In this document: piece after piece, positions 17,428 to 27,091 of the stretch
Numbering within the stretch: position 1 is the first letter of the stretch
Layout: each line of letters opens with the position of its first letter
DNA from: Syntrophales bacterium
GTDB taxonomy: Bacteria; Desulfobacterota; Syntrophia; Syntrophales; UBA8958
Length of the DNA stretch: 64,000 bases
Reading direction: 5' to 3'
Assembly: GCA_026417625.1 (NCBI GenBank)
Contig: JAOACW010000003.1
Span: 1 to 64,000, forward strand
Translations under genes and position numbers: made by a program
The notes under the pieces: generated by a model
What the model saw: the letters and a program-made list of their open reading frames with translations, nothing else
The model's database searches: none
Told to the model about the DNA's origin: nothing

Positions 17428-19912
17428 CCGCGTCGTTCCGGCAGTAAATTCCTGTTTGTCCATTGTTTGCAATAAAGCAATTTGTAATCTCTAGCTCACC
17501 GAAGTGGATGTCAAAGGCTGTCTCTGCATATTGAACGTCACAGTAAGCGAAGTAGCTGCTGAGTTTGGTTTTTTTGGTAAACCGCGCCGCTGCAGAATAA
17601 AAACCAGGAGCTGGGCTTGTTGCTGCAGCGGTAAAAACTATGGGTCTATCAGGTTGCCCTTTAGCATGAATGGCCCCATCTTCTATGATAATTGCTGCTC
17701 GTTGATCGTATTTGATAACCACACCCGGTTCAATGTAAATTGTGGCACCACCATCAACTGTGACGTTACCTGTAACAAGGTATGGACTGTTAGACAAGAT
17801 TAAGAATCCATCGGATTTGATTGTTCCCTCCAACTTCGAAGGTAAAATGGGTATGTTAATTTGTTTACCCTTGGGGTAGGGAGCATCAAGAACCGAGTCA
17901 ATTCTGATGCGTCCTTTGAGGTTATTGAGGATCGCCAAGACATCCTTTGTGCCCCACCAGTTGTTAATGGCGTTTACGGGATCACCGGTCATTGACGTGA
18001 GCATATTCAGCGGCTCGTTATCGTAGATGTTGTTTTCCTGAACTGACGCTTGACTCTCGTAGACGGTTATACCTGTACCTTTATTGCCCACTATTTTGTT
18101 GCCCGAAAGTGTAGGAGCTGCGCCTTTTATGTAGATACCCTCTTTTTCGTTTTCCTTTATAGTGTTGTGCTGTACAGTGGGGTGGGCTCCGTCAGTTATA
18201 GTTATACCTGTTCCTCTGTTTTTTTGAATGACATTTTTGGTTATCATGGGAGATGAAAAAGCCCCAGTAATGAAGATAGCAGTATCGTTTTCTGTGAATT
18301 CAGATTCATTGATCACAGGTGATGATGAAAGGCATTTAACACCATGGTGGGCATTTCTTATTCGATTGAAGCGTAATATGTTTGTTTTATCCTTAGTATT
18401 TCTAAAGACAATGCCACCCCATCTTGTTCCTGTTTCAGCCGTATCCCATGTGATTATATGCTCTCCATCTCCTTCTGCAATGAGGCTGCCTTCGACAATG
18501 AGCGACCCCCCTTTTGCGTGTATTTCTGTTCCTGGTTCAACTGTCAGTGATGCTTTATCCATTATCTTCACATTTCCTTCCAATATGTAAGGACTAGCAC
18601 CGGCAAACCAGGTTGCATTGTCTTCAATATTATCTTTCACAAGTGTTGGCCCTGGCGCTACAGGAGTACCTATTCCTATTGTCTTTTCGCTCTCATTTCC
18701 CGCAGCGTCTATGGCGGTCACTGCATAGTAGTACCGAGTACCATTCGTGAGCCCTGTGTCCTTGTGTTCTGTTGTTTCAGTTTTCGCAATTTCCTGATAT
18801 CCAGTTATCGGTGTGAGACTTCTGTAAATTTTGTACCCTACAAGCTCCAAATCCTTAGAAGCTCCCCAGTTCAATAGAACGGTACCGTTACGACCTACCG
18901 TTTTCAGGTATGGCGGTTTCTCAGGCGGTGTTGTTTTAAGGGTTACCGTACCGATCGCATCAACCCATTGGGCAGTACCCCCCGCTTCGTCTCTTAAATA
19001 ACCTGTGATTACTGCCTTTCTGACGTTGTCGCCAGGTACGACCCGATAAACACCTAGATATACTCCGGGAGTGTCAGGTTGTTCGTACATTTCAATGTGT
19101 TTTTTATAATCCCCAATATCGAACCAGGCTTGCTTTTTAGGTGTTCCCTGAATTACAACCCGTATCTCATCACCAGCCTTTTTAGGGATGTTCTTTGTAT
19201 CCTGTACAAGTAGGGTAATCTCTGGGGGTCGGAGTGCGTCTGCAATACTAGGAGTAGGAATTGTCTTCACCATATCCCGGAATAGGTCATCACAGGCCCG
19301 AAGTAGTTGGATATCTCTAACGTTCATCGCCGTTGCCACAATCGTGGCAGCGATTCCAATAGGATTCAATGAAATGCCACCTTCGTGAAGCCGGACAGTG
19401 TGTTCTCCTGTCCAAAGGAGTTCCCCTGATTTTGTATCGTACATCTTAATTTTGGCGCCGACAGCTACTTGAGAGTACATCACGGCAAACAACTTGTCGA
19501 AGTTAGATATTTCCCCATAAATGACAGCGTCCACCCCTAAGATTGCTCCCAATTCCTGAGGTGTTTTCTTGTTTATCTCAATGGGATCTGTAAGTCCTGC
19601 TTTTTCGAGTAGATTGTCTACCTGTTTTAGTTCCATATCTTTGAAAGGTAATGAACTGAAATGATTGTAGAATCCCTTCCGAACTGCAGTAGCACCCTGT
19701 TGGCTTTGAGAAACATCTACAAAAGGTAATACGGCCACAGTTTTGGGCATGTGCTTTTCCATATACGGGTAAACCTTATATGTGCCGAGAAAAAAAGATT
19801 TTATTTCGGGAGAGATGACGGTTTCTTTGGTAGCAACGACACAACCATAAGTGATTAAGGTGAGGAGACAAACTGTGGCAAAAATCAACTTTAAAATATA
19901 TCTTTGAACCAT
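17402..19912 (-). CDS. GNA1162-like lipoprotein with fibronectin III and parallel beta-helix repeats (frameshifted at 3' end)
   Basis: Large outer-membrane lipoprotein candidate. Signal peptide with lipobox ITYGC at about residue 24. Residues 55-225 match the GNA1162/DUF799 family (KTVAVLPFVDVS, LGVDAVIYGEI). A beta-rich linker domain follows (about 230-330), then one fibronectin type III domain (335-415, with VGYKIYRS and RYYYAVTAIDAAGNES), then many parallel beta-helix turns (from 430) with hallmarks such as NTIKENEKEGIYI and INNWWGTKD. The 836-residue frame stops prematurely because of a likely 1-bp deletion in a six-G run. Fourth gene of a five-gene operon of exported proteins. Role unknown; such proteins often bind or build surface polymers. 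Confidence 0.8.
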   Translation of the reverse strand: MVQRYILKLIFATVCLLTLITYGCVVATKETVISPEIKSFFLGTYKVYPYMEKHMPKTVAVLPFVDVSQSQQGATAVRKGFYNHFSSLPFKDMELKQVDNLLEKAGLTDPIEINKKTPQELGAILGVDAVIYGEISNFDKLFAVMYSQVAVGAKIKMYDTKSGELLWTGEHTVRLHEGGISLNPIGIAATIVATAMNVRDIQLLRACDDLFRDMVKTIPTPSIADALRPPEITLLVQDTKNIPKKAGDEIRVVIQGTPKKQAWFDIGDYKKHIEMYEQPDTPGVYLGVYRVVPGDNVRKAVITGYLRDEAGGTAQWVDAIGTVTLKTTPPEKPPYLKTVGRNGTVLLNWGASKDLELVGYKIYRSLTPITGYQEIAKTETTEHKDTGLTNGTRYYYAVTAIDAAGNESEKTIGIGTPVAPGPTLVKDNIEDNATWFAGASPYILEGNVKIMDKASLTVEPGTEIHAKGGSLIVEGSLIAEGDGEHIITWDTAETGTRWGGIVFRNTKDKTNILRFNRIRNAHHGVKCLSSSPVINESEFTENDTAIFITGAFSSPMITKNVIQKNRGTGITITDGAHPTVQHNTIKENEKEGIYIKGAAPTLSGNKIVGNKGTGITVYESQASVQENNIYDNEPLNMLTSMTGDPVNAINNWWGTKDVLAILNNLKGRIRIDSVLDAPYPKGKQINIPILPSKLEGTIKSDGFLILSNSPYLVTGNVTVDGGATIYIEPGVVIKYDQRAAIIIEDGAIHAKGQPDRPIVFTAAATSPAPGFYSAAARFTKKTKLSSYFAYCDVQYAETAFDIHFGELEITNCFIANNGQTGIYCRNDAAPRSPTTR

Positions 19913-19953
19913 CTTATACTCTTCACTTTCCTTTTTGTTCTATCTATGATTTG

Positions 19954-22254
19954 TTAATCTCTTTTTACTACAATGTCCTCACTTAGGTCACTTTCTAAAC
20001 CATCCGCATCCACGGCGGTAACCACATAAGTTCTCTCTTTGCCTTTTTTCAAGGGCCGTTCGTCTTTATATATGGTATCTTTTAGCCCTTGAGCCAAAAG
20101 TTCAACTCTTAGGAAACCTTTTTCATAGATATTATAACCCACAATATCCTTTTCCTTCCCGTGTTGCCATCTCACTTCAATGAAACCGTTTTTGATTGTT
20201 CCCGAAATTGGCTTTGGAGGTTCAGGTCGCGGCTTCGTTGTTGCCACTACTTCTTCAGAGTATTCACTTTTAAGCTCGTCTTTGTCTTCAGCTAGTATTC
20301 TGTACCTATAAGTGCGACCGTCTTTAAGTTCCTGATCGACGTATGACGTTTTGTTTTTTACCTTTGCGATTAGGTTGAAGTGGTTTCCTATCTTCTCTTC
20401 AGTTCTGTATATGTGATAAACTGCAATATCCTTTTCAGGGTTGGGTTCCCAATGAAGAGGAATCATGCGTACTTTGCCACTTTCTGCCTTCAATCCTTTG
20501 GGTTTAACCGGTTTCGGTTTTGTGGTTGCAGATACGACGTTGGAAATGTCGCTTTCTACGGCTACTTTATTGAAACTTTTAAGTACATAGTGATAGGTAA
20601 CGCCATCTTCTAATTTAGATGAACCTTCTTCTTCATCTGTGTAACTTGAGACTTCTCGCCCTCTTATCCTTTTGACCTCCAAAAATTTACCGCTTCTATC
20701 CCGTGAACGGAATAGGATGTAACCTTCTACATCGGGATCAGTGAGGGGCGTCCAAGAAAGTTCAACCTTTTTGACGAGGCCGCTAACTGCAGTGAAACCT
20801 GTTGGAACTGGTGGTTTGCCTTTTGTTATGGCGGAAACCGTAATTGACGGGGTAGTTTCTGTATCAGGAGTTTCAAAGGCTGTAACACGGTAGTAGTACC
20901 GGGTTGCGTCGGCAAGACCCTCTTTATCCATATATACGATCTTTTTTACATCAGTTGATGGCGCATCGAGACGTTTTATTTTGATGAAGCCTGAATCTGG
21001 TGACGTGCTTCTGTATACGTAGTACCCTTTTATGTAAGGATAATTGAGATTATTCCAGGTCACTTCTATTTCGCGAATCATATCTCCCTTTGCCGAAAGA
21101 CCTTCTACTGGCGGGATCGTTGTCCCTTTTAGAGCCTTTGAAAAGTCACTCTCTATTCCTTTCTCGTTGTAGGCTGTTATTTTGTAATAGTAATCTTCCC
21201 CGTCGGCGAGATTGCGGTCAGTGTAGGACACTCGTAGTAGTTTGTCTAAAGCGGTATCGAGACCAAGTCCTACGTCTCTACCCATGATATTACCGATTTC
21301 TTGATATGGCCCTTCTTCCACCTTTGACCTGTAGATTTTGTAACCTTTCAGTTGTAGGGGATCATCCGAAGGCATGGGGTTGGGAGACCAGGTTATTGTT
21401 ATACTTTTTACGTGACTTTCCGTTAACAAAATCACTGGGGGATTTGGCGAGGGAGCTGTTTCCGCTGTCACGATATTTGAGTATTCACCAGTAACACCTT
21501 GGATGCTTATCGGTCGAATTTTATAGTAATACGTTTTGTTCCTCTCAACGTTCTCATCAGTAAATTCAGGTTTCACAACTTGTCCCACTTTAGCGAAAGG
21601 TCCTGCCTCTTTGCTTGCGCGAAATACTTCATAGCCACTCACCTGGATGGGCAGTGGATTCCATTTAAGAAATACACGTTTGCTTCCGGGTCTAACTGTA
21701 ATCCCCTCGGGACCTTTCAATCCTTCTTTTTCCTCTTCGTGTTGTACCCGTAAATTATGGGCTACAGCCTTTTTAATATCATCACTTAGCTTCCTTACTT
21801 CCGATAGAAGGGCTGCATCGCCTAAAACATTGATTTTTCTTCTGTAGATCGGGCGCCTTTTAGCGATGTCTATAACACTTGCCCTTATATCAATTATGGT
21901 TCCTCTTTTCTCAACTGATCCTGTTATTATAATATCTAACCCGAGGCGGGAACCTATGTTGAGAACATTCTGAAGGTCATCGTTTTGCTGTAAGTCATTT
22001 AGTGCGAGGAAGGATTCCAGTTCTTTTTTTTCCAAGATGTTAAAAGTAGCTTCACTACTCAAGGAGTTTGTTAACATATTCGATACTGTAGTTCCATAGC
22101 CGGCAGCTTCTATGTTAGTTGCCACAAAATTGAAAATGGATATTTTGACCTGCGCAGGCTGTGGATGGGCTGCTCGGGTAAGTGGCCAGCTTAGGAAAAA
22201 AATAAGAGATATTAATGTGGTTACAATCTGTACTTTTCTGTTTGTAAGTATCAC
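19954..22254 (-). CDS. Exported CsgG/FlgO-like protein with six fibronectin type III domains
   Basis: 766 residues with a signal peptide (hydrophobic residues 9-25, cleavage near TRA-A). Residues 35-165 resemble the CsgG/FlgO fold (VKISIFNFVATN, FNILEKKELESFL, LGLDIIITGSVEK). Six fibronectin III repeats follow from about residue 180 to the end; each carries a strand such as GYKIYRS, GYYVYRS or VYHIYRT and ends in a TTKP-type hinge. The architecture suggests a periplasmic or surface rod anchored on a CsgG-like head. Third gene of the operon, 31 bp after its neighbour. I know no characterised protein with this arrangement. Confidence 0.78.
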   Translation of the reverse strand: MILTNRKVQIVTTLISLIFFLSWPLTRAAHPQPAQVKISIFNFVATNIEAAGYGTTVSNMLTNSLSSEATFNILEKKELESFLALNDLQQNDDLQNVLNIGSRLGLDIIITGSVEKRGTIIDIRASVIDIAKRRPIYRRKINVLGDAALLSEVRKLSDDIKKAVAHNLRVQHEEEKEGLKGPEGITVRPGSKRVFLKWNPLPIQVSGYEVFRASKEAGPFAKVGQVVKPEFTDENVERNKTYYYKIRPISIQGVTGEYSNIVTAETAPSPNPPVILLTESHVKSITITWSPNPMPSDDPLQLKGYKIYRSKVEEGPYQEIGNIMGRDVGLGLDTALDKLLRVSYTDRNLADGEDYYYKITAYNEKGIESDFSKALKGTTIPPVEGLSAKGDMIREIEVTWNNLNYPYIKGYYVYRSTSPDSGFIKIKRLDAPSTDVKKIVYMDKEGLADATRYYYRVTAFETPDTETTPSITVSAITKGKPPVPTGFTAVSGLVKKVELSWTPLTDPDVEGYILFRSRDRSGKFLEVKRIRGREVSSYTDEEEGSSKLEDGVTYHYVLKSFNKVAVESDISNVVSATTKPKPVKPKGLKAESGKVRMIPLHWEPNPEKDIAVYHIYRTEEKIGNHFNLIAKVKNKTSYVDQELKDGRTYRYRILAEDKDELKSEYSEEVVATTKPRPEPPKPISGTIKNGFIEVRWQHGKEKDIVGYNIYEKGFLRVELLAQGLKDTIYKDERPLKKGKERTYVVTAVDADGLESDLSEDIVVKRD

Positions 22255-22285
22255 AACCCATCCTCCCTTTTTGTGAGGGACTACG

Positions 22286-24277
22286 TCAGATTCTCAGCGA
22301 TGATTTGATAATCTCATCGATCGCTTCCTGGGATTTTTTGGATATTGGGGTATTTATACCTTTGAGTTTTTCATCGTATACAGCGTCAATGTACTTTTCG
22401 ATAGCGGATTCGAAATCCCTCCTTTTTTGGAGCAACTGTGCTTCGTTAAAATAAACTGTTTCTAGACTCTGAAAGTGTTTGAGGACACTCTGTCCAATTT
22501 CCTTGATCTTTTCGTTGGTTAGATCATCAAGAACCTCTGTTTCGGTGGGTAGTTCTAGTGGATCATGAGGAATATTGGCTACAGGTACGGCGTCTTGGTA
22601 TTTATCCTCTTTAACCACTCTGCCTGATATGGTGTTCGTAAAGATATTTTCTCCGGTGAACGTATCAACTAATTTGTAGGACACTTCTATTATAGCGTTT
22701 ACCTTTGCCACACCTTGCCTGTATGAGATAAACTGATAGTTTCTCTTTTTAATCGTTTTGGGTGGGGCAAGTTTCCACTCTTCCTCAGTAGGTTTCGGAT
22801 GTTGCATTAACCATAGACTAAAGTCGGGGTTCGCTACATCCTCCTCGTCCACGAGGACTTTGGCCACAGAAGTACTCGGAGTATCTGTCATTTTGGAGGA
22901 GTAGTGAAGGACGTTTCCCATGATAAATGTATCAATTCCTCTCATCTTACCCACTGCCTGGGCTGATTTTATGTCCACAATGCCCGTTTGACCAAGTTGA
23001 AGTTCTCGGAGGATGGATTGTAAACTTTCCCTTTCGATAATGCGTATGTCGCCACTTGCGTTTTTATGCAAAAAAGATATCAGTTTGTCCGCAACAATAC
23101 GACCGGCGTCTTTATTTGTGGCTGGACTCCCAAAGTCCACCACTGCTATGGATCTCCTGATACGTTTGTTTATTCTATCCTTCACGTCGATTATCTTCTG
23201 AAAGAGATCGGGATCTCCTGGGTTTAGTAATTCTGCCTTTTGCAACCAGACAAGGGCGTTACCCCACATTTCTCTGTCAATGTATTTGTTTGCCCTTTCT
23301 TTTAATTTATCGACAATAAGCTTCGCGGTGCTTTTATACAATGGATCATGAGTAATCACTGGTACATAAGACTTAGCCAATTCCATCTGCTTTACAGCCT
23401 CAGATAGCGGTCCCGTTTTTGCGAGCTGCACACTCTCTTCGAGGCATGTTTTACCTGCTTCTTCCTTGATTTTGTCTAGTTCAGATGCTAGTTCACCATT
23501 TTCGGGCTGGTACTCCAATGCCTTCTCCATAAGTGTAACAGCACGGGACCATTGTTTTTTCTGGGTGGCAGTTTTGGCTGCATTTCTGTAATAGTCAACA
23601 TTGTCCTTATTTTTTGCATCTTCGTAGAGTTTAGCTGCATCCATATAATTGGGGTTAATGTCCAAAATGGCTTTAAAGGATTGCGCAGCTAATCTCCATT
23701 CCTCCTGAGATGCCATTTGAAGGCCCTGTTTGTACAGTTGCTTACAGCCCTCCTGCTCAGCCTTCGATAACTGAGTGCTAGTATCTTCATAGTTGGGAAA
23801 CACCTGGTTTATTCGGCGGAGCTTTGTTATAGCGGCAAGCCAGTCTTCTTTTGATATGTCTTGCATTGCCTGGGCGTAGGTGGTTTTCAAAAATTCCTGC
23901 GTGCTTTTTATTTTGTCCTGAATTTTTTTGTTAAGGGCTACAATTTCCGGATTTCTGGGGTCGTAACTAAGAGCTTTATCGGAATGTTTCGCTATAGTTT
24001 CCAGATCTGCCATTGTGGGATCTGCAATCGATTCGAATTTCTCTTTTGCCCTTCTGTGAAAAATTATTGCTGCCTCCATCTTTGCTTTTGCAAGAGCGGC
24101 TTTGTACTCCTCATTTGCTGGGTCTTCTTTTAGGGCCTGTTCGAAATAACCAACAGCTTCATCTGGTCTGTTCTGGGCCATCATGTCCTGCCCTATTTTG
24201 TAAAGTTCACTCGGTGCACAGGCAAAACACATCAAACTAACGGAAATAAGAAGCAAAATTCTAAAATAATTTTTCAT
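22286..24277 (-). CDS. TPR lipoprotein with C-terminal CsgG-like domain
   Basis: Lipoprotein (lipobox CFACAPS) of about 663 residues. The first two thirds are tetratricopeptide-like helices (for example RPDEAVGYFEQALKEDPANE and the YQPENGELASELDKI region). From about residue 385 a CsgG-like domain begins with RSIAVVDFGSPATN and continues with IRIIERESLQSILRELQLG and IDTFIMGNV. I prefer the ATG at 24277, because GGGGGC lies five bases before it; an in-frame ATG also exists at 24289. Second gene of the operon. CsgG-like modules form outer-membrane secretion rings in curli systems, but curli subunit genes are absent here. Confidence 0.8.
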   Translation of the reverse strand: MKNYFRILLLISVSLMCFACAPSELYKIGQDMMAQNRPDEAVGYFEQALKEDPANEEYKAALAKAKMEAAIIFHRRAKEKFESIADPTMADLETIAKHSDKALSYDPRNPEIVALNKKIQDKIKSTQEFLKTTYAQAMQDISKEDWLAAITKLRRINQVFPNYEDTSTQLSKAEQEGCKQLYKQGLQMASQEEWRLAAQSFKAILDINPNYMDAAKLYEDAKNKDNVDYYRNAAKTATQKKQWSRAVTLMEKALEYQPENGELASELDKIKEEAGKTCLEESVQLAKTGPLSEAVKQMELAKSYVPVITHDPLYKSTAKLIVDKLKERANKYIDREMWGNALVWLQKAELLNPGDPDLFQKIIDVKDRINKRIRRSIAVVDFGSPATNKDAGRIVADKLISFLHKNASGDIRIIERESLQSILRELQLGQTGIVDIKSAQAVGKMRGIDTFIMGNVLHYSSKMTDTPSTSVAKVLVDEEDVANPDFSLWLMQHPKPTEEEWKLAPPKTIKKRNYQFISYRQGVAKVNAIIEVSYKLVDTFTGENIFTNTISGRVVKEDKYQDAVPVANIPHDPLELPTETEVLDDLTNEKIKEIGQSVLKHFQSLETVYFNEAQLLQKRRDFESAIEKYIDAVYDEKLKGINTPISKKSQEAIDEIIKSSLRI

Positions 24278-24305
24278 TTTAGCCCCCATTTGGCTTTGTA
24301 CTTTT

Positions 24306-25400
24306 TTACTGAAGTTTCATTTCAGCATTTATTCTGTTTGATGAAACTCCCGTAATAAAAATTTTCTTGTTACCGATCTGGACCTGTAATAGATCATCTG
24401 CCAGTCCCTGTAGTGTTCCCCTTATCTCCAGATCCATCTCGAGCATACCGTTACTGTAGTTGCGCTGATAAATTGCTTTTAGTCCCTTGACCTTTTCATT
24501 TAGCTCGCTTTTGAGCTTATAAATATCAGAGAAGTCATTAAGTCCGGAAAGGACAAGCTGTACTTTTAGAACGTTTGCTAATTCTGACGACCACCGTTCT
24601 ATTATATCTTCGTATATCTGTTTGGAGGCATTTTTACTGGCTGTCTCTATGGCTGTTATGAAGTCACCCTTTGCATTTTTACTTCCGGCGGTTATTATTT
24701 CACCAGTGTCCCCATATATGATCTTGTAAGAAACGGTTACATCATGAGTGGTTAGTTCTATTTCACCCATTTTGAAAGTCTTTGAAGTGTCATCGGATGA
24801 GAGCAGAACAAGCACCTCTGCCCCATGACGTTTTGCAAAATCTGTGGCGAAATTGCGATTCGCTGTTATAGCTTTATAATCATCAACGCCTCGGGAGGTG
24901 TAGTCTTTTAGAGTGAAACCCCTTTCAATAAAGAACTTGGTTACAACGGCCTCTGTATGTAGGTCCTTCTTCTCTTTGCCGTGTGTAATGAACATCAGAC
25001 GAGGTTTGTCCTTGCGGACAGTTATTAATTGCGCTGCCTCTAATTTATCTTTCAATCTACCACTTTCCACCTCCGCCTCCACTGTAACTCTGTACACGGA
25101 TCCTTCTCGTCCCTCGGAGATTATCCGGTAATTCTTTATAAAACCCTTTGATTCAGCGAGGATTTGGTCCATTTTTACCTGAAAGTTTTCCACTTCTGTG
25201 AAGCCTGAGATCATCGTGCCTGCTTTCTGCTCGACGGCGTTGCGGAGGGCGTTGTCTAGTGCTTTGTCACGGGCAATATCAATTAAATTTCCCGTAATGG
25301 TAGCCATGCCTGTGGACTGCACAATTTCCTGGGTGAGCGCAATTTTGGGCAAGTATGGTACTATGAAGAGAATGAAGGCAATGATTAGGCTCTTTTTCAT
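24306..25400 (-). CDS. FlgT-like exported protein
   Basis: First gene of the five-gene envelope operon, 364 residues, with a signal peptide (hydrophobic residues 4-22). Residues 28-115 match the FlgT N-terminal pattern: a strand with TGMATITGN, the helix ARDKALDNALRNAVEQKAG, then NYRIISEG and YRVTVEAEV. In Vibrio, FlgT forms the H ring of the flagellar motor with FlgO and FlgP, but no flagellar gene is seen here. The middle part (AEVLVLLSSDD, EIELTTHDVTVSYKI) resembles a CsgG-type beta-sheet domain. The operon is likely driven by a promoter at 25436-25462. Confidence 0.75.
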   Translation of the reverse strand: MKKSLIIAFILFIVPYLPKIALTQEIVQSTGMATITGNLIDIARDKALDNALRNAVEQKAGTMISGFTEVENFQVKMDQILAESKGFIKNYRIISEGREGSVYRVTVEAEVESGRLKDKLEAAQLITVRKDKPRLMFITHGKEKKDLHTEAVVTKFFIERGFTLKDYTSRGVDDYKAITANRNFATDFAKRHGAEVLVLLSSDDTSKTFKMGEIELTTHDVTVSYKIIYGDTGEIITAGSKNAKGDFITAIETASKNASKQIYEDIIERWSSELANVLKVQLVLSGLNDFSDIYKLKSELNEKVKGLKAIYQRNYSNGMLEMDLEIRGTLQGLADDLLQVQIGNKKIFITGVSSNRINAEMKLQ

Positions 25401-25435
25401 TTTAGTAAAATACCATTTAGGGTGTTTTGGTAAAC

Positions 25436-25462
25436 AGTATACGATATGAACCTTAATGTCAA
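25436..25462 (-). promoter_or_regulatory. Candidate sigma-70 promoter of the FlgT/CsgG-like operon
   Basis: Read on the minus strand, TTGACA (25457-25462) and TATACT (25436-25441) are separated by 15 bp, a little short of the optimum. The site overlaps the 3' end of rmlD and lies 36 bp before the first gene of the operon. Confidence 0.6.
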
Positions 25463-26331
25463 TGAGGTAGAGTATTGACCCTAAAATTTTTTGTGAATTT
25501 TTTTAAAAATTCTTCCAGTGCGAATTGCCAAAATCGTAGTGTTTTTCCTGTTGCTTCCGCAAATTTTCGGTTACTCAACACGCTGTACTGAGGTCTACGG
25601 GCAGGTCTGTTGAGTTGCACCGAAGAAATGGGTTCTACTTGTACGTCTGTTACTCCAGCGAACGCAAGTATTTTTTTGGCGAACTCATACCAGCTGCACG
25701 ATCCGCGATTTGTTATATGGAAGATCCCTCTTTTGTTCCCTTCTAGGAGGAGCTTCACAGCACCTGCAAGATCCCATGTCCAGGTTGGGGATCCGAATTG
25801 ATCACTAACAACCCTTAAGTTTTTCTTTTTTTGCGCCATTTCCAGAATAGTTTTCACAAAATTGCGCCCGTTTTGGCCGTATAGCCAGGCTGTTCTTATA
25901 ATAAGGAAGTCTTTACAGTATTGAACTATGTATTTTTCACCTGCTGCTTTTGACAAGCCATATACGTTTACAGGATTAGGTGTATCCTCTTCTGTATAAG
26001 GTATGGACTTGGTTCCATCGAAAACGTAATCGGTGCTGAAGTGTACAAGAGGGATCGCTTTATCACCACATAACATCGCAAGATGCTTTACACCCTGAGT
26101 GTTTACTTGAAAACAATTTTCTCTGTCATTCTCTGCTTTATCAACGTCTGTATATGCCACTGCATTGATTACAATATCAGGTTTTGCCTCTCTTAAAATT
26201 TTTTCACATGAAGGCAGGGAGGTGATGTCAAAATAATCTCGGCCTATACCTGTCACTTCATAGTCAATCGACAGTCTCTTTGTAAGATCACTTCCTAACA
26301 TTCCTCTGTGACCAAGAATGAGAATTTTCAA
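25459..26331 (-). CDS. rmlD: dTDP-4-dehydrorhamnose reductase
   Basis: NAD(P)H-dependent reduction of dTDP-4-keto-L-rhamnose to dTDP-L-rhamnose, used for O-antigen or capsule. It shows the Rossmann motif GHRGMLGSDL at residues 7-16, the STDYVFDG motif and YGLSKAAGEKY with the catalytic Tyr and Lys. 290 residues, normal length. It overlaps truA by 4 bp. rmlA, rmlB and rmlC are not in the window, so it may work with genes elsewhere or be a related sugar-nucleotide reductase. Confidence 0.9.
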   Translation of the reverse strand: MKILILGHRGMLGSDLTKRLSIDYEVTGIGRDYFDITSLPSCEKILREAKPDIVINAVAYTDVDKAENDRENCFQVNTQGVKHLAMLCGDKAIPLVHFSTDYVFDGTKSIPYTEEDTPNPVNVYGLSKAAGEKYIVQYCKDFLIIRTAWLYGQNGRNFVKTILEMAQKKKNLRVVSDQFGSPTWTWDLAGAVKLLLEGNKRGIFHITNRGSCSWYEFAKKILAFAGVTDVQVEPISSVQLNRPARRPQYSVLSNRKFAEATGKTLRFWQFALEEFLKKFTKNFRVNTLPH

Positions 26332-27077
26332 TAGATTACCTCTTTTAGAAATAGTCCTTTAGCTGGGGCTGTAGGTCCTGCCTTCGTTCTATTACGAGCG
26401 GCGAGTATTATGGGTATGTCATCAGGCGGCATTTTTCCTCTGCCCACTTCTACGAGGGTTCCGGTAATGATGCGCGCCATGTAACGTAAGAATCCATTTG
26501 CTTCCATTGTGATATGTATTCTGTTGTCGTTGAGCTTATGTATTTCTAACTTACTTAGAGTTCTCGTTGAGGAGCAGAGATGTGTATGGGTGGAACAGAA
26601 TGAGGAGAAGTCGTGTGATCCAACCAGGTAAGAAGCGGCAACTTGCATTGCTTTCAAATCCAGGGGATACAGGACGTACCAGCTGAAATTTCTCCAGACA
26701 GCCGAACGGGTTGGTCCGTTGTATATCTGGTAGAGGTAAACTTTTGCCCTTGCATCTTTTCGGGGATGAAAGGTAAGTGGTGCTTCTTCTGTTTGTTTTA
26801 TAACTATATCTGAGGGGAGCAGACTGTTAACACCGGCCGTTATATTTTTGCAGGGAAGATTGGATTGTGTCCGGAAGACTGCCACCTGATTCAAGGCGTG
26901 AACACCTGCATCAGTTCTGCCCGCACCAATTATTTTAACCTGTTCACCAGTGACGATTGCAACTTTTTCTTCCAGCACCTGTTGAATTGATAAACCCGTT
27001 TTCTGCCGCTGCCACCCCTGGTAGTTTGTTCCTTCGTATTCGATGATCATCCTGATGAGGCGTTCCTTTGTCGCCAT
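26328..27077 (-). CDS. truA: tRNA pseudouridine(38-40) synthase
   Basis: Isomerises uridines 38-40 in the anticodon stem of many tRNAs. The catalytic aspartate lies in GAGRTDAGVHALNQVA (residues 52-67), and YEGTNYQGWQRQ at the N-terminus and the FLRYMARIITGTLVEVG segment are typical. 249 residues, normal length. It lies 14 bp after pgk and overlaps rmlD by 4 bp. Confidence 0.95.
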   Translation of the reverse strand: MATKERLIRMIIEYEGTNYQGWQRQKTGLSIQQVLEEKVAIVTGEQVKIIGAGRTDAGVHALNQVAVFRTQSNLPCKNITAGVNSLLPSDIVIKQTEEAPLTFHPRKDARAKVYLYQIYNGPTRSAVWRNFSWYVLYPLDLKAMQVAASYLVGSHDFSSFCSTHTHLCSSTRTLSKLEIHKLNDNRIHITMEANGFLRYMARIITGTLVEVGRGKMPPDDIPIILAARNRTKAGPTAPAKGLFLKEVIY

Positions 27078-27091
27078 GGGGCTAATGCTTA

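Noticed and set aside
19954-22254. DNA-level tandem repeat or satellite array
   Set aside because: The six fibronectin III repeats are diverged at protein level and do not form a recent DNA repeat.
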